Positions 1-9,483 of a DNA stretch of 64,000 nucleotides are shown piece after piece. The DNA is from Acinetobacter sp. B51(2017) (GTDB lineage Bacteria; Pseudomonadota; Gammaproteobacteria; Pseudomonadales; Moraxellaceae). Numbering within the stretch: position 1 is the first letter of the stretch; each line of letters starts with the position of its first letter. Location of the stretch: NCBI RefSeq assembly GCF_003711395.1, contig NZ_PJRJ01000014.1, positions 18,715 to 82,714 on the forward strand, read 5' to 3'. Below the pieces are notes generated by a model. It was not told where the DNA came from. It made no database searches and worked only from the letters and a program-made list of their open reading frames with translations. The translations under genes and the position numbers were made by a program.

Positions 1-132
1 ATACAATGCTTTAAAGATCAGCACAGCAAACCCAATGATGCATTTGATGCCACATTAATCTTACAATCATTAGGACAAAAATATGGCTTAAGTCCAACTG
101 GTCAGGTTTTAACTCCAGCAGCTACGCCTTAA
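1..132 (+). CDS. C-terminal fragment of an unidentified protein
   Basis: An open frame runs from the left edge to a TAA at 130-132 and encodes the last 43 residues of a protein that starts outside the window. The tail has the pattern H-x(5)-D-A-x-x-A-T-L-I-L, which could be the end of a DnaQ-like 3'-5' exonuclease, but this is too short to claim. The next gene starts 13 nt downstream on the same strand, so the two may be cotranscribed. Confidence 0.5.
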   Translation: MQCFKDQHSKPNDAFDATLILQSLGQKYGLSPTGQVLTPAATP

Positions 133-145
133 TTTAGGATTGTAT

Positions 146-1450
146 ATGACAACACCACGTACTGTTTCACCCAGTCTAGAACGCAGTAAACGCTTTGCTA
201 CTATCGCTTTAGTGCTGGCAGTGCTGATTTGGATTAGCCTCATGATTGCAGCAAAACTGCTACCTGAGTATGTGTGGCTGATTCACATTTTAATGCTTTC
301 TGCCGAGGCTGGCGTAGTAGGTGGCTTAGCCGATTGGTACGCGATTACGGTATTGTTTCGCAATCCTTTTGGGCGTTTACCTATTCCTCGCTTTTTACGC
401 GATCACACCGAAATTATTCCGCGCAATAAAGCCCGTATTGCCGAGTCGATGGGTCGTTTTGTGCAAGAAAATTTTTTATCACCGCAAGTAGTTGAAAAAA
501 GTCTGGCCAATAGCGACTTAAGTTTAGCTGCGGGTCGTTGGTTAGCAAAACCTGAAAATAGCCGCCAAGTCACGCAAGTGATTCAACAAACGCTACCTAA
601 AGTTTTTGATTTTGTTGGACAACAGCAAATTGCTGGCTTTATTCAAAACAACAGTGTGCAATGGGTCAAAAATACCCAAGTGAATACTTTAGCCAGTGAA
701 ATGCTGCGTGCCGTATTAGACAATGATTTCCATCAAGATGTGTTACAGCGCGGTTTAGATTTAATCCATCATTGGATGTTGACACATCCCGAGGACACCC
801 GCGAAGTGATGCGCAAATTATTTAAAGAATTGGGTGTGTCTAAATTTGCCAAAGGTGCTAGCTTAATCGGCATTGATGTTAAACAGCGCAGCATTGATTC
901 CATGGTCGAGCGCTTAGAAGCCATGTTGGCTGATCCTGATCATCCTTGGCGTTTAAAAATTGAAGATAGCGCACGGCGCTATATGCAGGATTTAAGCGAT
1001 CCTGAATCTAAAGCCAGTTTAAGCCTCAATCATGCCAAAAATGCCCTATTAGATAGTCCGCAAGTACTTAATTTTATTAGTGGTGCAGTGGTCATTTTAT
1101 TTGATGCCATCAAACAAGATTTACAGCAAGAAAATTCTGGTATTGCCGAAAATTTACGTCTTGCCATTATTCAAGTGGGCGAAAATATTGCCGACAATCC
1201 TCAAGTACGTCAGCTTCTCAATACCCGCATTGCCACTATGGCAGTGACTTTATCTGATCAATATAGCGAAAAAGTCATTCGTTTTATTAGCGAACGTATC
1301 CATGAATGGGATTCGCGTGAAATGATCGACAAAATCGAAAATGAAGTCGGTGGCGATTTACATATGATTCGGGTCAATGGCGTAGTCGTGGGTGCGTTTA
1401 TTGGTTTAGCACTCGGGATTATTCGTGCCATTGTTGAATATACAATTTAA
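146..1450 (+). CDS. DUF445 family membrane protein
   Basis: The protein is about 434 residues. It has two hydrophobic segments near the N-terminus (about residues 16-38 and 42-70), the family-typical GGLADWYAITVLFRNPFG stretch, a long soluble helical middle, and a last membrane segment that ends the protein (VVVGAFIGLALGII). This is the YjiN-type DUF445 pattern; the family has no firmly established biochemical role. The ATG at 146 is preferred over the TTG at 140 because AGGA at 136-139 lies 6 nt before it. It follows the partial gene by 13 nt. It reads as an inner-membrane protein with a large soluble domain. Confidence 0.85.
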   Translation: MTTPRTVSPSLERSKRFATIALVLAVLIWISLMIAAKLLPEYVWLIHILMLSAEAGVVGGLADWYAITVLFRNPFGRLPIPRFLRDHTEIIPRNKARIAESMGRFVQENFLSPQVVEKSLANSDLSLAAGRWLAKPENSRQVTQVIQQTLPKVFDFVGQQQIAGFIQNNSVQWVKNTQVNTLASEMLRAVLDNDFHQDVLQRGLDLIHHWMLTHPEDTREVMRKLFKELGVSKFAKGASLIGIDVKQRSIDSMVERLEAMLADPDHPWRLKIEDSARRYMQDLSDPESKASLSLNHAKNALLDSPQVLNFISGAVVILFDAIKQDLQQENSGIAENLRLAIIQVGENIADNPQVRQLLNTRIATMAVTLSDQYSEKVIRFISERIHEWDSREMIDKIENEVGGDLHMIRVNGVVVGAFIGLALGIIRAIVEYTI

Positions 1451-1521
1451 GATAAACATTTAAACACGCCAACTTAGCTGTGCTATTTTTATCTGCAACT
1501 TCATTCTAATCAGAGCGCGCC

Positions 1522-2676
1522 ATGCTAGAGCTTTACTCAAAATTACCCAACCAAGGGGTGACTATTTTTAGCACCATGAGTCAACTAGCCCAGCAGCTTG
1601 GCGCGTTAAATCTATCGCAAGGTTTTCCAGACTTTGCCCCGCCACAAGCACTCTTGCAAGCCTTAAGTCATGCCACTTTACACGGTAGCAATCAATACGC
1701 TTCTGGTGATGGTCTTTTGCAACTGCGCGAGCAAGTCGCAGCCTTATTTTTACAACGTGATCAGATTCAGCTTGATCCGCTCACAGAAATCACCGTCACC
1801 CCAGGGGCAACCATTGGCATTTTTAGTGCCATTCAAGCCTTAGTACATGCTGGCGACGAAGTAATTGTCTTTGATCCAAGTTATGACAGCTATGCACCTA
1901 GCATCGCCTTAGTTGGCGCCAAAGCCGTGCATATTGCCTTACAACATCCTGATTTTGCTGTAGATTGGAATGCAGTTAAAAGCGCCATTACTCACAAAAC
2001 GCGCATGATCATTGTCAACACACCTCATAATCCAAGTGGCAGTATTTGGTCTAAGCAAGATTGGCAGCATCTAATTGAATTCGTACAAGACAGTAATATT
2101 GTAGTGTTGTCTGATGAAGTTTATGAACATTTAGTGTATGACGGCAAACAGCATTATTCAGCACTGTCTTTCCCAGAACTACGTGAACGTAGTGTGGTGG
2201 TCGGTTCGTTTGGTAAGACCTTTCATGTGACAGGTTGGAAAACAGGTTATTGCATTGCAGCGCCACAGCTCATGCATCTGTTCCGTCAGGTGTATCAATT
2301 TGCCAATTTCTGTGGCGTGACCCCAGTACAAAGCGCGCTGGCTGAATTTATGTTACAGCATCCTGAGCATATTCAGGGTTTAAGCGCTTTTTATCAGCAA
2401 AAACGCGATTTATTTAATGCCGGTTTAAAAGCGTCACATTTTAAATTTAGCCCATCGCAAGGCACCTATTTCCAAAACTTGGATTATTCAGCCATCCGTC
2501 CTGATTTAGATGATGTCGCGATGTGTCAATGGCTTGCACATCAACATGGCATTGTCGCCATTCCAATTTCAGTGTTTTATCAAGCTGCGCCGCAAGACTT
2601 ACGTTTAATTCGTTTTTGCTTTGCTAAGCAGGATCAAACCTTAATACGTGCTGCCGAGATTTTAAGCTGCTGTTAA
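1522..2676 (+). CDS. PLP-dependent aminotransferase, probable methionine aminotransferase (YbdL-like)
   Basis: A class I/II aminotransferase of 384 residues, normal length for the family. The N-terminus contains LSQGFPDF, typical of fold-type I enzymes of the methionine/kynurenine aminotransferase group. NTPHNPSG is the usual Asn-Pro motif. SFGKTFHVTGWK carries the lysine (about residue 232) expected to form the Schiff base with pyridoxal phosphate, and RFCFAK near the C-terminus supplies the arginine that binds the substrate carboxylate. It would transfer the amino group of methionine or similar amino acids to a 2-oxo acid. Substrate preference cannot be read from sequence. It stands alone, 71 bp after the DUF445 gene. 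Confidence 0.85.
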   Translation: MLELYSKLPNQGVTIFSTMSQLAQQLGALNLSQGFPDFAPPQALLQALSHATLHGSNQYASGDGLLQLREQVAALFLQRDQIQLDPLTEITVTPGATIGIFSAIQALVHAGDEVIVFDPSYDSYAPSIALVGAKAVHIALQHPDFAVDWNAVKSAITHKTRMIIVNTPHNPSGSIWSKQDWQHLIEFVQDSNIVVLSDEVYEHLVYDGKQHYSALSFPELRERSVVVGSFGKTFHVTGWKTGYCIAAPQLMHLFRQVYQFANFCGVTPVQSALAEFMLQHPEHIQGLSAFYQQKRDLFNAGLKASHFKFSPSQGTYFQNLDYSAIRPDLDDVAMCQWLAHQHGIVAIPISVFYQAAPQDLRLIRFCFAKQDQTLIRAAEILSCC

Positions 2677-2759
2677 TGCAAAACTTCTACATACTTTCTC
2701 TATCAATCCTGATTAAGCTTGGCATATAAATCTGTATAAACACAACAACAGGATGACGT

Positions 2760-4127
2760 ATGCCACAGCAACATGCCTTGGTGGGCGAACGTAAATTATG
2801 GAAGACATTTTTAATTTTTCTGTTACCGCTGATTGCCACCAATATTTTACAAAACTTATCTGGCACCATTAACACTATCTTTGTTGGGCAAATGATGGGC
2901 GTGGATGCAATTGCAGCCGTCGCAGTGTTCTTCCCCATTTTGTTTTGTTTAATGGCCTTTGTGATTGGCTTATCGGCTGGGGCAACTGTGCTGGTTGGGC
3001 AAGCATGGGGAGCGCAAAACGTCGAAAAAGTGCGTTGTGTGGTCGGTTCCACGCTATTTATGACCTTAATTGGTGGTAGCATTATTGCTGCCTTAGGGGT
3101 TATTTTTGCCAAACAAATTTTGTTGCTCTTAGGCACAGACCCCAATGTCATGCATTTATCTTTACCTTATGTGCAGTGGATGTTGGCAGGCAGTCCTTTA
3201 TTGTTTGTTTATATTATTTATACGTCTATCCTACGCGGCGTGGGTGACAGTATTACTCCGTTAATTGCCTTAAGTCTAACCAGTGCCATTGGTTTAGTGA
3301 TTACCCCCGTTTTAATTGCAGGTTACTTTGGATTTCCTAAGCTTGGGATTATTGCCCCTGCAATTGCCACCATTAGCGGCTATGTTGCAGTATTGGGCTT
3401 TTTAGCGGTGTATCTAAATCAGCGCAATCACCCTTTAAAACCTGACCGCGCTATGCTGCGTCATATTCGCCATCAACCTAATTTAAGTAAAATCATTTTA
3501 CGTTTAGGCATTCCTACAGGTATTCAAATGGTCACCACCTCAGTCGCAGGTTTAGTGATTGTGGGTCTGGTCAATCGTTATGGTTCTGATGCCACCGCAG
3601 CTTATGGCGCAGTCAATCAAGTCCTCAATTACATTCAATTTCCAGCACTTTCGATTGCCATTGCTGCCTCTATTTTTGCAGCCCAAGCCATTGGTGCAGG
3701 TAAATCTGAGTTACTCAATAAAGTCACACGTACCGCTTTAGTCATGAATTTAGTGATTACAGGTATTTTAGTGAGCTTGGGTTATCTCGCATCTAAATAT
3801 TTAATGGCGCTGTTTATTACCGACCCGCATGTGGTGGAACTTGGTCAGCAGTTGTTATTTATTGTGTTGTGGTCGATTTTATTCTTTGGTGCCAGTGCCA
3901 TCTTTGCTTCAATTATGCGTGCCAGTGGTACGGTCACAGTCCCTATGATGATTAATATTGTGGCGATTATTGGCATTGAAGTTCCTTGTGCGTATCTGTT
4001 TAGTGCATGGTGGGGCTTACAAGGGATTTGGTATGCCTATGCCTTGGCCTTCTTCAGCCTATGTGTGATGCAAGGTTTGTATTATCAATTTGTGTGGAAA
4101 AAGAAGACCGTACAAGCCTTAATTTAA
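2760..4127 (+). CDS. MATE family efflux transporter
   Basis: A 455-residue polytopic protein with about 12 hydrophobic segments arranged as two similar halves, as in MATE (multidrug and toxin extrusion) antiporters. Features of the family include the first helix with PLIATNILQNLSGTINTIFVGQ, a GLSAGATVLVGQAWGA segment, and a repeat of this pattern in the second half (AASIFAAQAIGAG). These proteins export cationic compounds in exchange for Na+ or H+. The closest named branch (NorM, DinF or another) cannot be fixed here. The ATG at 2760 follows an AGGATG context. The gene is monocistronic, with no regulator next to it. Confidence 0.88.
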   Translation: MPQQHALVGERKLWKTFLIFLLPLIATNILQNLSGTINTIFVGQMMGVDAIAAVAVFFPILFCLMAFVIGLSAGATVLVGQAWGAQNVEKVRCVVGSTLFMTLIGGSIIAALGVIFAKQILLLLGTDPNVMHLSLPYVQWMLAGSPLLFVYIIYTSILRGVGDSITPLIALSLTSAIGLVITPVLIAGYFGFPKLGIIAPAIATISGYVAVLGFLAVYLNQRNHPLKPDRAMLRHIRHQPNLSKIILRLGIPTGIQMVTTSVAGLVIVGLVNRYGSDATAAYGAVNQVLNYIQFPALSIAIAASIFAAQAIGAGKSELLNKVTRTALVMNLVITGILVSLGYLASKYLMALFITDPHVVELGQQLLFIVLWSILFFGASAIFASIMRASGTVTVPMMINIVAIIGIEVPCAYLFSAWWGLQGIWYAYALAFFSLCVMQGLYYQFVWKKKTVQALI

Positions 4128-4235
4128 ATGCTTATGCTTAAATATGTATAAAGATTGAATTTAATCGTATTTTTCAGGTTGCTGATTCCTTGTTAAATTT
4201 TAGCCATTCAATACAACTAAAATTTGGATCAGGGC

Positions 4236-5597
4236 ATGGCACAACGACAAATTAAATTAGGTGCATTTATTCCACTGACATCACAACATGCCGCAGGTTG
4301 GCGTTTGCCACAAGCCCGCCCCGAACAGCATTTAAGCATCGACTACGCCATTGAACTCGCCCAAACTGCCGAACGTGGTTTATTTGATGCTTACTTCTTG
4401 GCAGATGGCTTATCGGTCAATTGGAGTCATGCGGCATCCAAAGAAGCACAAAACTTAGGTTTGGGTGATAAAGTAGTTGGCTTTGAACCCATCACCTTAT
4501 TTGCCGCGATCTCAGCAGTCACCAAACATATTGGCTTTATTGCGACAGCATCCACCACTTACGAAGAACCGTATTTATTAGCACGCAAATTTGCCTCACT
4601 CGATCATATTAGTAAGGGTCGTGCGGCATGGAATGTAGTGACTACGGTCGCCAGTGAAGCAGCGGCCAATTTTGGTACAGCACATCCTGATGCCAAGCTG
4701 CGCTATCAACGTGCTGATGAATTTATTGAAGTCACCCAAAAGCTGTGGGATTCATGGCAAGACGACGCTTTTATTTACGATAAAACCAGCGGGCGTTTCT
4801 TTGATCCTGACAAACTGCATGAGCCTTTACATCAGGGTGAGTTTTTCCATGTCAAAGGTGCCCTCAATGTGCCACGTCCACCGCAAGGTTATCCTGTTAT
4901 TGTGCAAGCGGGTCAATCCGAAGACGGGCGCGAATTAGCGGCAAAATATGCGGAAGTGATTTTTACTGCACAGCAAGATTTAGCAGATGCACAAGAATTT
5001 TATCGTGATGTAAAAGCTCGTTTAGGCAAATATCGCCGCCATGCAGATGATCTCAAAATTATGCCGGGCGTTTCAGTATTTGTGGCAAAAACCCAACAAG
5101 AAGCTCAAGAAAAATATCAACTGCTGAACAGCTTAATCCATCCACAAGTTGGTTTAGGTTTATTATCAGGTTTAGCTGGTACTGCCGATTTAAGCCAATA
5201 TGATTTAGATGCACCCTTCCCTGAACTTGATCCAAATTTAATTACAACTAGCCGTTAACAGATGATGATTGATATTGCCCGTAAGCACAAATTTAGCATT
5301 CGTCAGCTTTATGAGCATATTGCAGCGGCGCGTGGACACTGGACTTTAATTGGTACAGCAGAGCAAGTGGTTGATCAATTACAACAATGGTTTGAAGAAC
5401 AGGCTGCCGATGGTTTTAACGTCTTACCACCAAGTAGCCCAGAAGGTTTAAATGATTTTGTAGAATTGATTGTGCCTGAACTGCAACGACGCGGTTTGTT
5501 CCGCACCCAATATGAAGGTACAACCTTACGTGAAAATTTAGGCTTAAAGCGTCCAGAAAATCAGTATTTGAAATTAGCGGCAGCTCAAGCATCTTAA
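4236..5597 (+). pseudogene. LLM-class flavin monooxygenase (NtaA/SnaA/DszA type) interrupted by an in-frame stop
   Basis: Two open frames, 4236-5258 and 5262-5597, lie in the same frame and are separated only by TAA at 5256-5258. Read through the stop, they make one protein of about 453 residues, the usual length for the NtaA/SnaA/DszA family. The first part carries the N-terminal FMN-barrel core (DAYFLADGLSV, LDHISKGRAAWNVVT, PVIVQAGQSEDGRE). The second carries the C-terminal segment (GTAEQVVDQLQQWFEE, DGFNVLPP). A single C-to-T change of CAA would explain the stop. The family oxidises sulfur or nitrogen organics using reduced FMN. The first product would lack the last quarter of the fold and is probably inactive. 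Translation starts at ATG 4236 or TTG 4224. Confidence 0.8.
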
Positions 5598-5601
5598 GAT
5601 C

Positions 5602-5621
5602 TAGCCCGCACTTGCGGGCTA
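5602..5621. terminator. Convergent terminator hairpin
   Basis: The inverted repeat TAGCCCGCA / TGCGGGCTA with a two-base centre lies between the convergent monooxygenase and SDR genes. There is no long T-run, so it is a modest bidirectional terminator. Confidence 0.6.
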
Positions 5622-5623
5622 TG

Positions 5624-6463
5624 TTATTTAAATTTATCGCGTAATTGACTGCCCATTTGCATTAAACGTTGATAAGCACTTGGCAATAAGCGCTGAATTA
5701 AATCTAAAGCTTTGGCATCATTGCCAATTAAAACACGGCGTTTATTTTTAAGTACGGCATCTAAAATATCTTGGGCAGCTTGCTTAGCTGGATAGCGTAA
5801 AAAATCATTAAACGAACGGCTCGAATCCTCAATATTCATGCCCAAAGTTGCCAAACTGTGATTGATTCTTGCAGCATTCGCAATATTGGTTTTAATCCCA
5901 CCCGGATGAACACATAAGGCACTCACACCGCAGTTTTGTAAATCCAGCTCTTGGCGGAGCGCTTCGGTAAAACCGCGTACTGCGAATTTACTCGCGTTAT
6001 AGCCTGCTTGAGTAGGCTGGGCAGTTAAACCAAAAACACTGGATAAATTAATCACATGCCCGTCAGCAGTTTGTTTAATTAAAGGTAAAAAGCTTTTGGT
6101 ACCGTAGACCACACCCCAAAAGTTAATTCCCATAATCCATTCCAACTCTTCATAACTCGCCCCTTCAATGGTCGAACCTAATGCCAACCCAGCATTATTA
6201 AAGATCATATTGACTTTGCCGTGTTGTGCGACCACATCTTGTGCCCATTGTTCTACTTGAGCTTGTTGTGCCACATCAACTTTGGCTATGGTCACTTGAA
6301 TTTTTGGATTGTTTAACAGTGCCAGTGTTTCAAGCAATCTCTGCTCATTAAGATCACTTAATGCTAAATGACAGCCTTGCTTTGCCAGTAAAATTGCCAA
6401 TTGCTGACCAATCCCTGAGCCCGCTCCTGTAATGGCGGCAACTTTATTATGAAATGTTTGCAT
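5624..6463 (-). CDS. SDR family oxidoreductase
   Basis: A classical short-chain dehydrogenase of 279 residues. The N-terminal Rossmann motif TGAGSGIG (residues 13-20) binds NAD(P), NNAG follows near residue 90, and the catalytic serine (NLSS) and YNASK tetrad follow near residues 140-160. PGGIKT is the post-catalytic PG motif. The C-terminal tail resembles enzymes that act on long-chain or hydrophobic substrates, but no substrate can be assigned. It is transcribed away from a TetR-family gene, and such pairs are often regulator and target. Confidence 0.85.
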   Translation of the reverse strand: MQTFHNKVAAITGAGSGIGQQLAILLAKQGCHLALSDLNEQRLLETLALLNNPKIQVTIAKVDVAQQAQVEQWAQDVVAQHGKVNMIFNNAGLALGSTIEGASYEELEWIMGINFWGVVYGTKSFLPLIKQTADGHVINLSSVFGLTAQPTQAGYNASKFAVRGFTEALRQELDLQNCGVSALCVHPGGIKTNIANAARINHSLATLGMNIEDSSRSFNDFLRYPAKQAAQDILDAVLKNKRRVLIGNDAKALDLIQRLLPSAYQRLMQMGSQLRDKFK

Positions 6464-6487
6464 TTTATAAGCCTAAAATAAACAATA

Positions 6488-6497
6488 TCTTATAAGA
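6488..6497. promoter_or_regulatory. Small palindrome in the SDR/TetR divergent promoter region
   Basis: TCTTATAAGA is a perfect 10-bp palindrome in the 120-bp divergent region. It could be half of a TetR operator or simply overlap a -10 element. Evidence is limited to symmetry and position. Confidence 0.25.
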
Positions 6498-6583
6498 AAT
6501 TCCGATTTTCGTACAATTGCTTACTGCGTCTATTAGAATTGAATGGCACACTTGCGGGTTATCTTCATTTTATATCGTTGCAT

Positions 6584-7219
6584 ATGCCAAACAGTCAATT
6601 TAAAGGCTTACCTATTGTGGAACGTAAGGCCTTACGTCGCCAAAAACTCATACAAGCGGGGATTGATTGTTACGGTAAATTTGGTTTTTTTGCCGTAACA
6701 GTCAAAGATATTTGCATGGCCGCGGGTTTAACCGAACGCTATTTTTATGAGTCATTTAAAAAAAGTGATGCGCTCTTTCAAGCGATTTTTGTGCAGCTCA
6801 TTTCTGAGCTGCAAAATAGCGTGATACATGCCATCGAACAACAAACTGAACCACAACACATGCTACGGGCAGGTTTATTGGCATTTTTATCTTGTTTAAA
6901 GCAACATCCTGCTATGGCAAGAATTATTTATATTGATGCCATGTTGGTACAAGAGCTACATCAACAAGCCAACATTCAACAAACCATGCAACGTTTTGAA
7001 ACCATCGTACAACGCCTGTTACGCGTATTACAGCCAGATTACAACTTTAATGAACCTGAATTTTCATGGATTGCGACAGGCATTAATGGCTATGTGACGC
7101 ATATTGCTATTCGCTGGGTGATGTCTGATTTTAAAGCAAATTTATCGGATGTATTACGCAGTTGTGAGCTCGGTTTTCGTCAATTTAACCCCAGTAGTTA
7201 TACGGCTTCAAGTAGCTAA
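6584..7219 (+). CDS. TetR family transcriptional regulator
   Basis: A protein of about 211 residues with an N-terminal TetR helix-turn-helix: an amphipathic first helix (RRQKLIQAGIDCYGKFGF), then VKDICMAAGLTERYFYESF, where the recognition helix ends in the usual YFYxxF. The rest is an all-helical ligand-binding domain with no assignable ligand. A frame from TTG at 6539 exists, but the ATG at 6584 is the more likely start because it places the HTH at the normal distance from the N-terminus. It is divergent from the SDR gene and may repress it. Confidence 0.82.
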   Translation: MPNSQFKGLPIVERKALRRQKLIQAGIDCYGKFGFFAVTVKDICMAAGLTERYFYESFKKSDALFQAIFVQLISELQNSVIHAIEQQTEPQHMLRAGLLAFLSCLKQHPAMARIIYIDAMLVQELHQQANIQQTMQRFETIVQRLLRVLQPDYNFNEPEFSWIATGINGYVTHIAIRWVMSDFKANLSDVLRSCELGFRQFNPSSYTASSS

Positions 7220-7232
7220 ATTTTTGACCATT

Positions 7233-7261
7233 TTGTCAAAAAAGCGTCAAAAAACTGTCAC
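7233..7261 (+). promoter_or_regulatory. Pho-box array upstream of phoB
   Basis: Three heptamers, TTGTCAA (7233), GCGTCAA (7244) and CTGTCAC (7255), recur with an exact 11-bp period and A/T-rich 4-bp spacers. This is the known layout of PhoB half-sites (CTGTCAT every 11 bp). Two further CTGTCAT copies, at 7306 and 7333, lie closer to the gene but out of this phase. PhoB is known to activate its own operon in other gamma-proteobacteria, so autoregulation is likely. Confidence 0.7.
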
Positions 7262-7370
7262 ATTTTTTTACTAAAAACAGCGCAGCATATCTTTTTGCAA
7301 TGATACTGTCATAATTAGTCTTTGTAATAAGCCTGTCATAAACCGTGATCAAAAAATAGGATATTGCGTT

Positions 7371-8081
7371 GTGAAAGATGACTACATTTTAATTGTCGAC
7401 GATGAATTGCCGATTCGCGAAATGCTACACACGGCTTTAGATATGGCAGGTTTTCAATGCTTACAAGCTGAAGATGCTAAACAAGCCCATCAAATGATTG
7501 TGGATCAACGCCCTGCTTTAATCCTATTAGACTGGATGATGCCAGGTGGTGTCAGCGGTGTGGACTTATGTCGTCGTTTAAAACGCGATGAAAGCCTTGC
7601 TGAAATTCCAGTGATTATGCTCACTGCACGCGGTGAAGAAGACCATAAAGTGCAAGGTCTTGATGCGGGTGCGGATGACTATATGACCAAGCCTTTTTCA
7701 ACCCGCGAGTTGGTCTCCCGTATTAAAGCGGTGCTGCGTCGTGCCAATGCCTTGAGTGGTGAAAAACCAATTGATGCCAATGGTTTGGTGCTTGACCCTG
7801 TCAGCCAACGCGTAAGTTTTGGCCAGACCATTTTAGAAATGGGACCTACCGAATATCGTCTTTTGGCGTTCTTTATGACCCACCCAGAACGTGCTTATAC
7901 CCGTGCGCAATTGTTGGATCAAGTTTGGGGTGGTAACGTATATATTGAAGACCGCACTATTGATGTACATATTCGTCGTTTGCGTAAAATTTTAGAACCA
8001 TTCGGTGCTGACCGCTTTGTACAAACTGTACGTGGTACAGGTTACCGTTTTTCTACCCGCGCGGATGTTGCTTTAGGTTAA
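7371..8081 (+). CDS. phoB: Phosphate regulon response regulator PhoB
   Basis: An OmpR/PhoB-type response regulator of 236 residues. The receiver domain has the acidic pair at residues 10-11, the phospho-acceptor Asp54 in LLDWMMPG and Lys107 in YMTKPFS. The C-terminal winged-helix domain has the canonical [24 protein letters not shown] and VRGTGYRF. Translation starts at GTG 7371, 9 nt after AGGA. phoR begins 2 nt after its stop, so the two are translationally coupled. Once phosphorylated it would activate phosphate-starvation genes through Pho boxes, including those just upstream of itself. Confidence 0.95.
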   Translation: MKDDYILIVDDELPIREMLHTALDMAGFQCLQAEDAKQAHQMIVDQRPALILLDWMMPGGVSGVDLCRRLKRDESLAEIPVIMLTARGEEDHKVQGLDAGADDYMTKPFSTRELVSRIKAVLRRANALSGEKPIDANGLVLDPVSQRVSFGQTILEMGPTEYRLLAFFMTHPERAYTRAQLLDQVWGGNVYIEDRTIDVHIRRLRKILEPFGADRFVQTVRGTGYRFSTRADVALG

Positions 8082-8083
8082 TT

Positions 8084-9442
8084 ATGTACGAACCCTATCC
8101 TGTCCCTGAGCTTGCCAGTGAGCATAAAAAATTCCGCTATAGCAGCTTATGGACATTTGCCAAACAAGATTTACGTTTGTTGGCATTTTTCTTAATTATT
8201 GCCGCCTTTATTGGCTTTGGTACGGGATATTTAGGTCCGTGTTTATTGGTCGCATTTGCACTATTTTTTGCCTTACAAATGCGTTCCCTCTATTTAGTCA
8301 ATGATTGGATTTCCAATCGTCCTTATGATATTCCCCCTAATTTAGATGGTATTTGGGGTGCATTATTATTTAATGTCTATCGCGCCCAGCGCCAAGAACG
8401 CATTGTTCAAGCCGAAATGGTGGGCTTAATTGACCGCGCCCAATCTTCTTTAGTTGCGTTGCAAGAAGCGGTCATCTTAATTGATGAAAGTCATCAAATT
8501 GAATGGTGGAACCCTGCTGCTGAAAAACTACTGGGTATTCAAAGCCTAGATCGTGGACGTAATATTTTAACGATTTTGCGCCAACCAGCGTTTATTGAAT
8601 ATTTTCACCATATTGATGATGCGCCAGATGGTCTTAAAATGAAATCTTCGGTGTTTGAAGATCACTATGTCCAAGTCAAAATGACGCGTTTTGGTGGTGA
8701 AAGTCGTCTATTGGTGGCTTACGATGTCACACGGATGCATAACCTTGAGCAAATGCGTAAAGACTTTGTGGATAATATTTCACATGAATTACGTACACCA
8801 CTCACTGTACTCAGTGGTTACATCGAAACCTTTACTGACCAAGAAGATATTAATCCACGCTGGAAACGTGCCTTTGAGCAAATGCAATCACAAACACGAC
8901 GTATGAATGCTTTGGTCAATGATTTATTACTGTTGTCGCGTTTAGAAAACGATAAAAATATCGTAAAAAATCAAATTATTGATATGCCAAATTTAATGAA
9001 TCAATTGTTTGATGATGCGCAAGCCTATAACGTCGATTATGGCCATACTTTAAATTTAGATATCGATAGCCATTGCGACCTAATTGGCTCAGATATGGAA
9101 TTGGCCAGCGCTTTTACCAACCTCATTACCAATGCCATTAAATACACCCCTAAAGGCGGTACAGTCACAATGGGTTGGCATGATGATGGCGAGCAAGGTT
9201 ACTTCACAGTACAAGACACTGGGATTGGTATTGACCCTAAACATTTACCGCGCTTAACCGAGCGTTTTTATCGTGTGGATAGCGCACGTAGCCGCCAAAC
9301 AGGTGGCACAGGTTTAGGTTTAGCCATTGTTAAACATGTGCTGATGCAACATAACGCGCATTTAGAAATTGAATCTAAAGAAAATCAAGGTTCGTTATTT
9401 AAAGTCATCTTTCCGAAAGAAAGACTGTATAAAATGCTATAA
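8084..9442 (+). CDS. phoR: Phosphate regulon sensor histidine kinase PhoR
   Basis: A 452-residue membrane histidine kinase. Two close hydrophobic helices (about residues 30-65) anchor it with no sizeable periplasmic loop, as in PhoR. A PAS domain follows (about residues 120-215, LIDESHQIEWWNPAAEKLLG). The DHp domain has the phospho-acceptor His at about 234 in SHELRTPL. The ATPase domain has an N box (NLITNAIKYTP), G1 (DTGIGI) and G2 (GGTGLGLAI). It senses phosphate status with the Pst/PhoU complex and phosphorylates PhoB; pst and phoU are not in this window. Confidence 0.94.
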   Translation: MYEPYPVPELASEHKKFRYSSLWTFAKQDLRLLAFFLIIAAFIGFGTGYLGPCLLVAFALFFALQMRSLYLVNDWISNRPYDIPPNLDGIWGALLFNVYRAQRQERIVQAEMVGLIDRAQSSLVALQEAVILIDESHQIEWWNPAAEKLLGIQSLDRGRNILTILRQPAFIEYFHHIDDAPDGLKMKSSVFEDHYVQVKMTRFGGESRLLVAYDVTRMHNLEQMRKDFVDNISHELRTPLTVLSGYIETFTDQEDINPRWKRAFEQMQSQTRRMNALVNDLLLLSRLENDKNIVKNQIIDMPNLMNQLFDDAQAYNVDYGHTLNLDIDSHCDLIGSDMELASAFTNLITNAIKYTPKGGTVTMGWHDDGEQGYFTVQDTGIGIDPKHLPRLTERFYRVDSARSRQTGGTGLGLAIVKHVLMQHNAHLEIESKENQGSLFKVIFPKERLYKML

Positions 9443-9471
9443 AAAAATCCCTCAATTTGAGGGATTTTTTT
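9443..9471. terminator. Bidirectional terminator between phoR and psd
   Basis: The stem AATCCCTCA/TGAGGGATT, with A-run and T-run flanks, serves the convergent phoR and psd transcripts. Confidence 0.85.
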
Positions 9472-9483
9472 GAGTTCAAACTT

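Noticed and set aside
2687..3151. A 154-residue frame opposite the MATE gene.
   Set aside because: It is the antisense shadow of the MATE coding sequence; the + strand frame has full family features.
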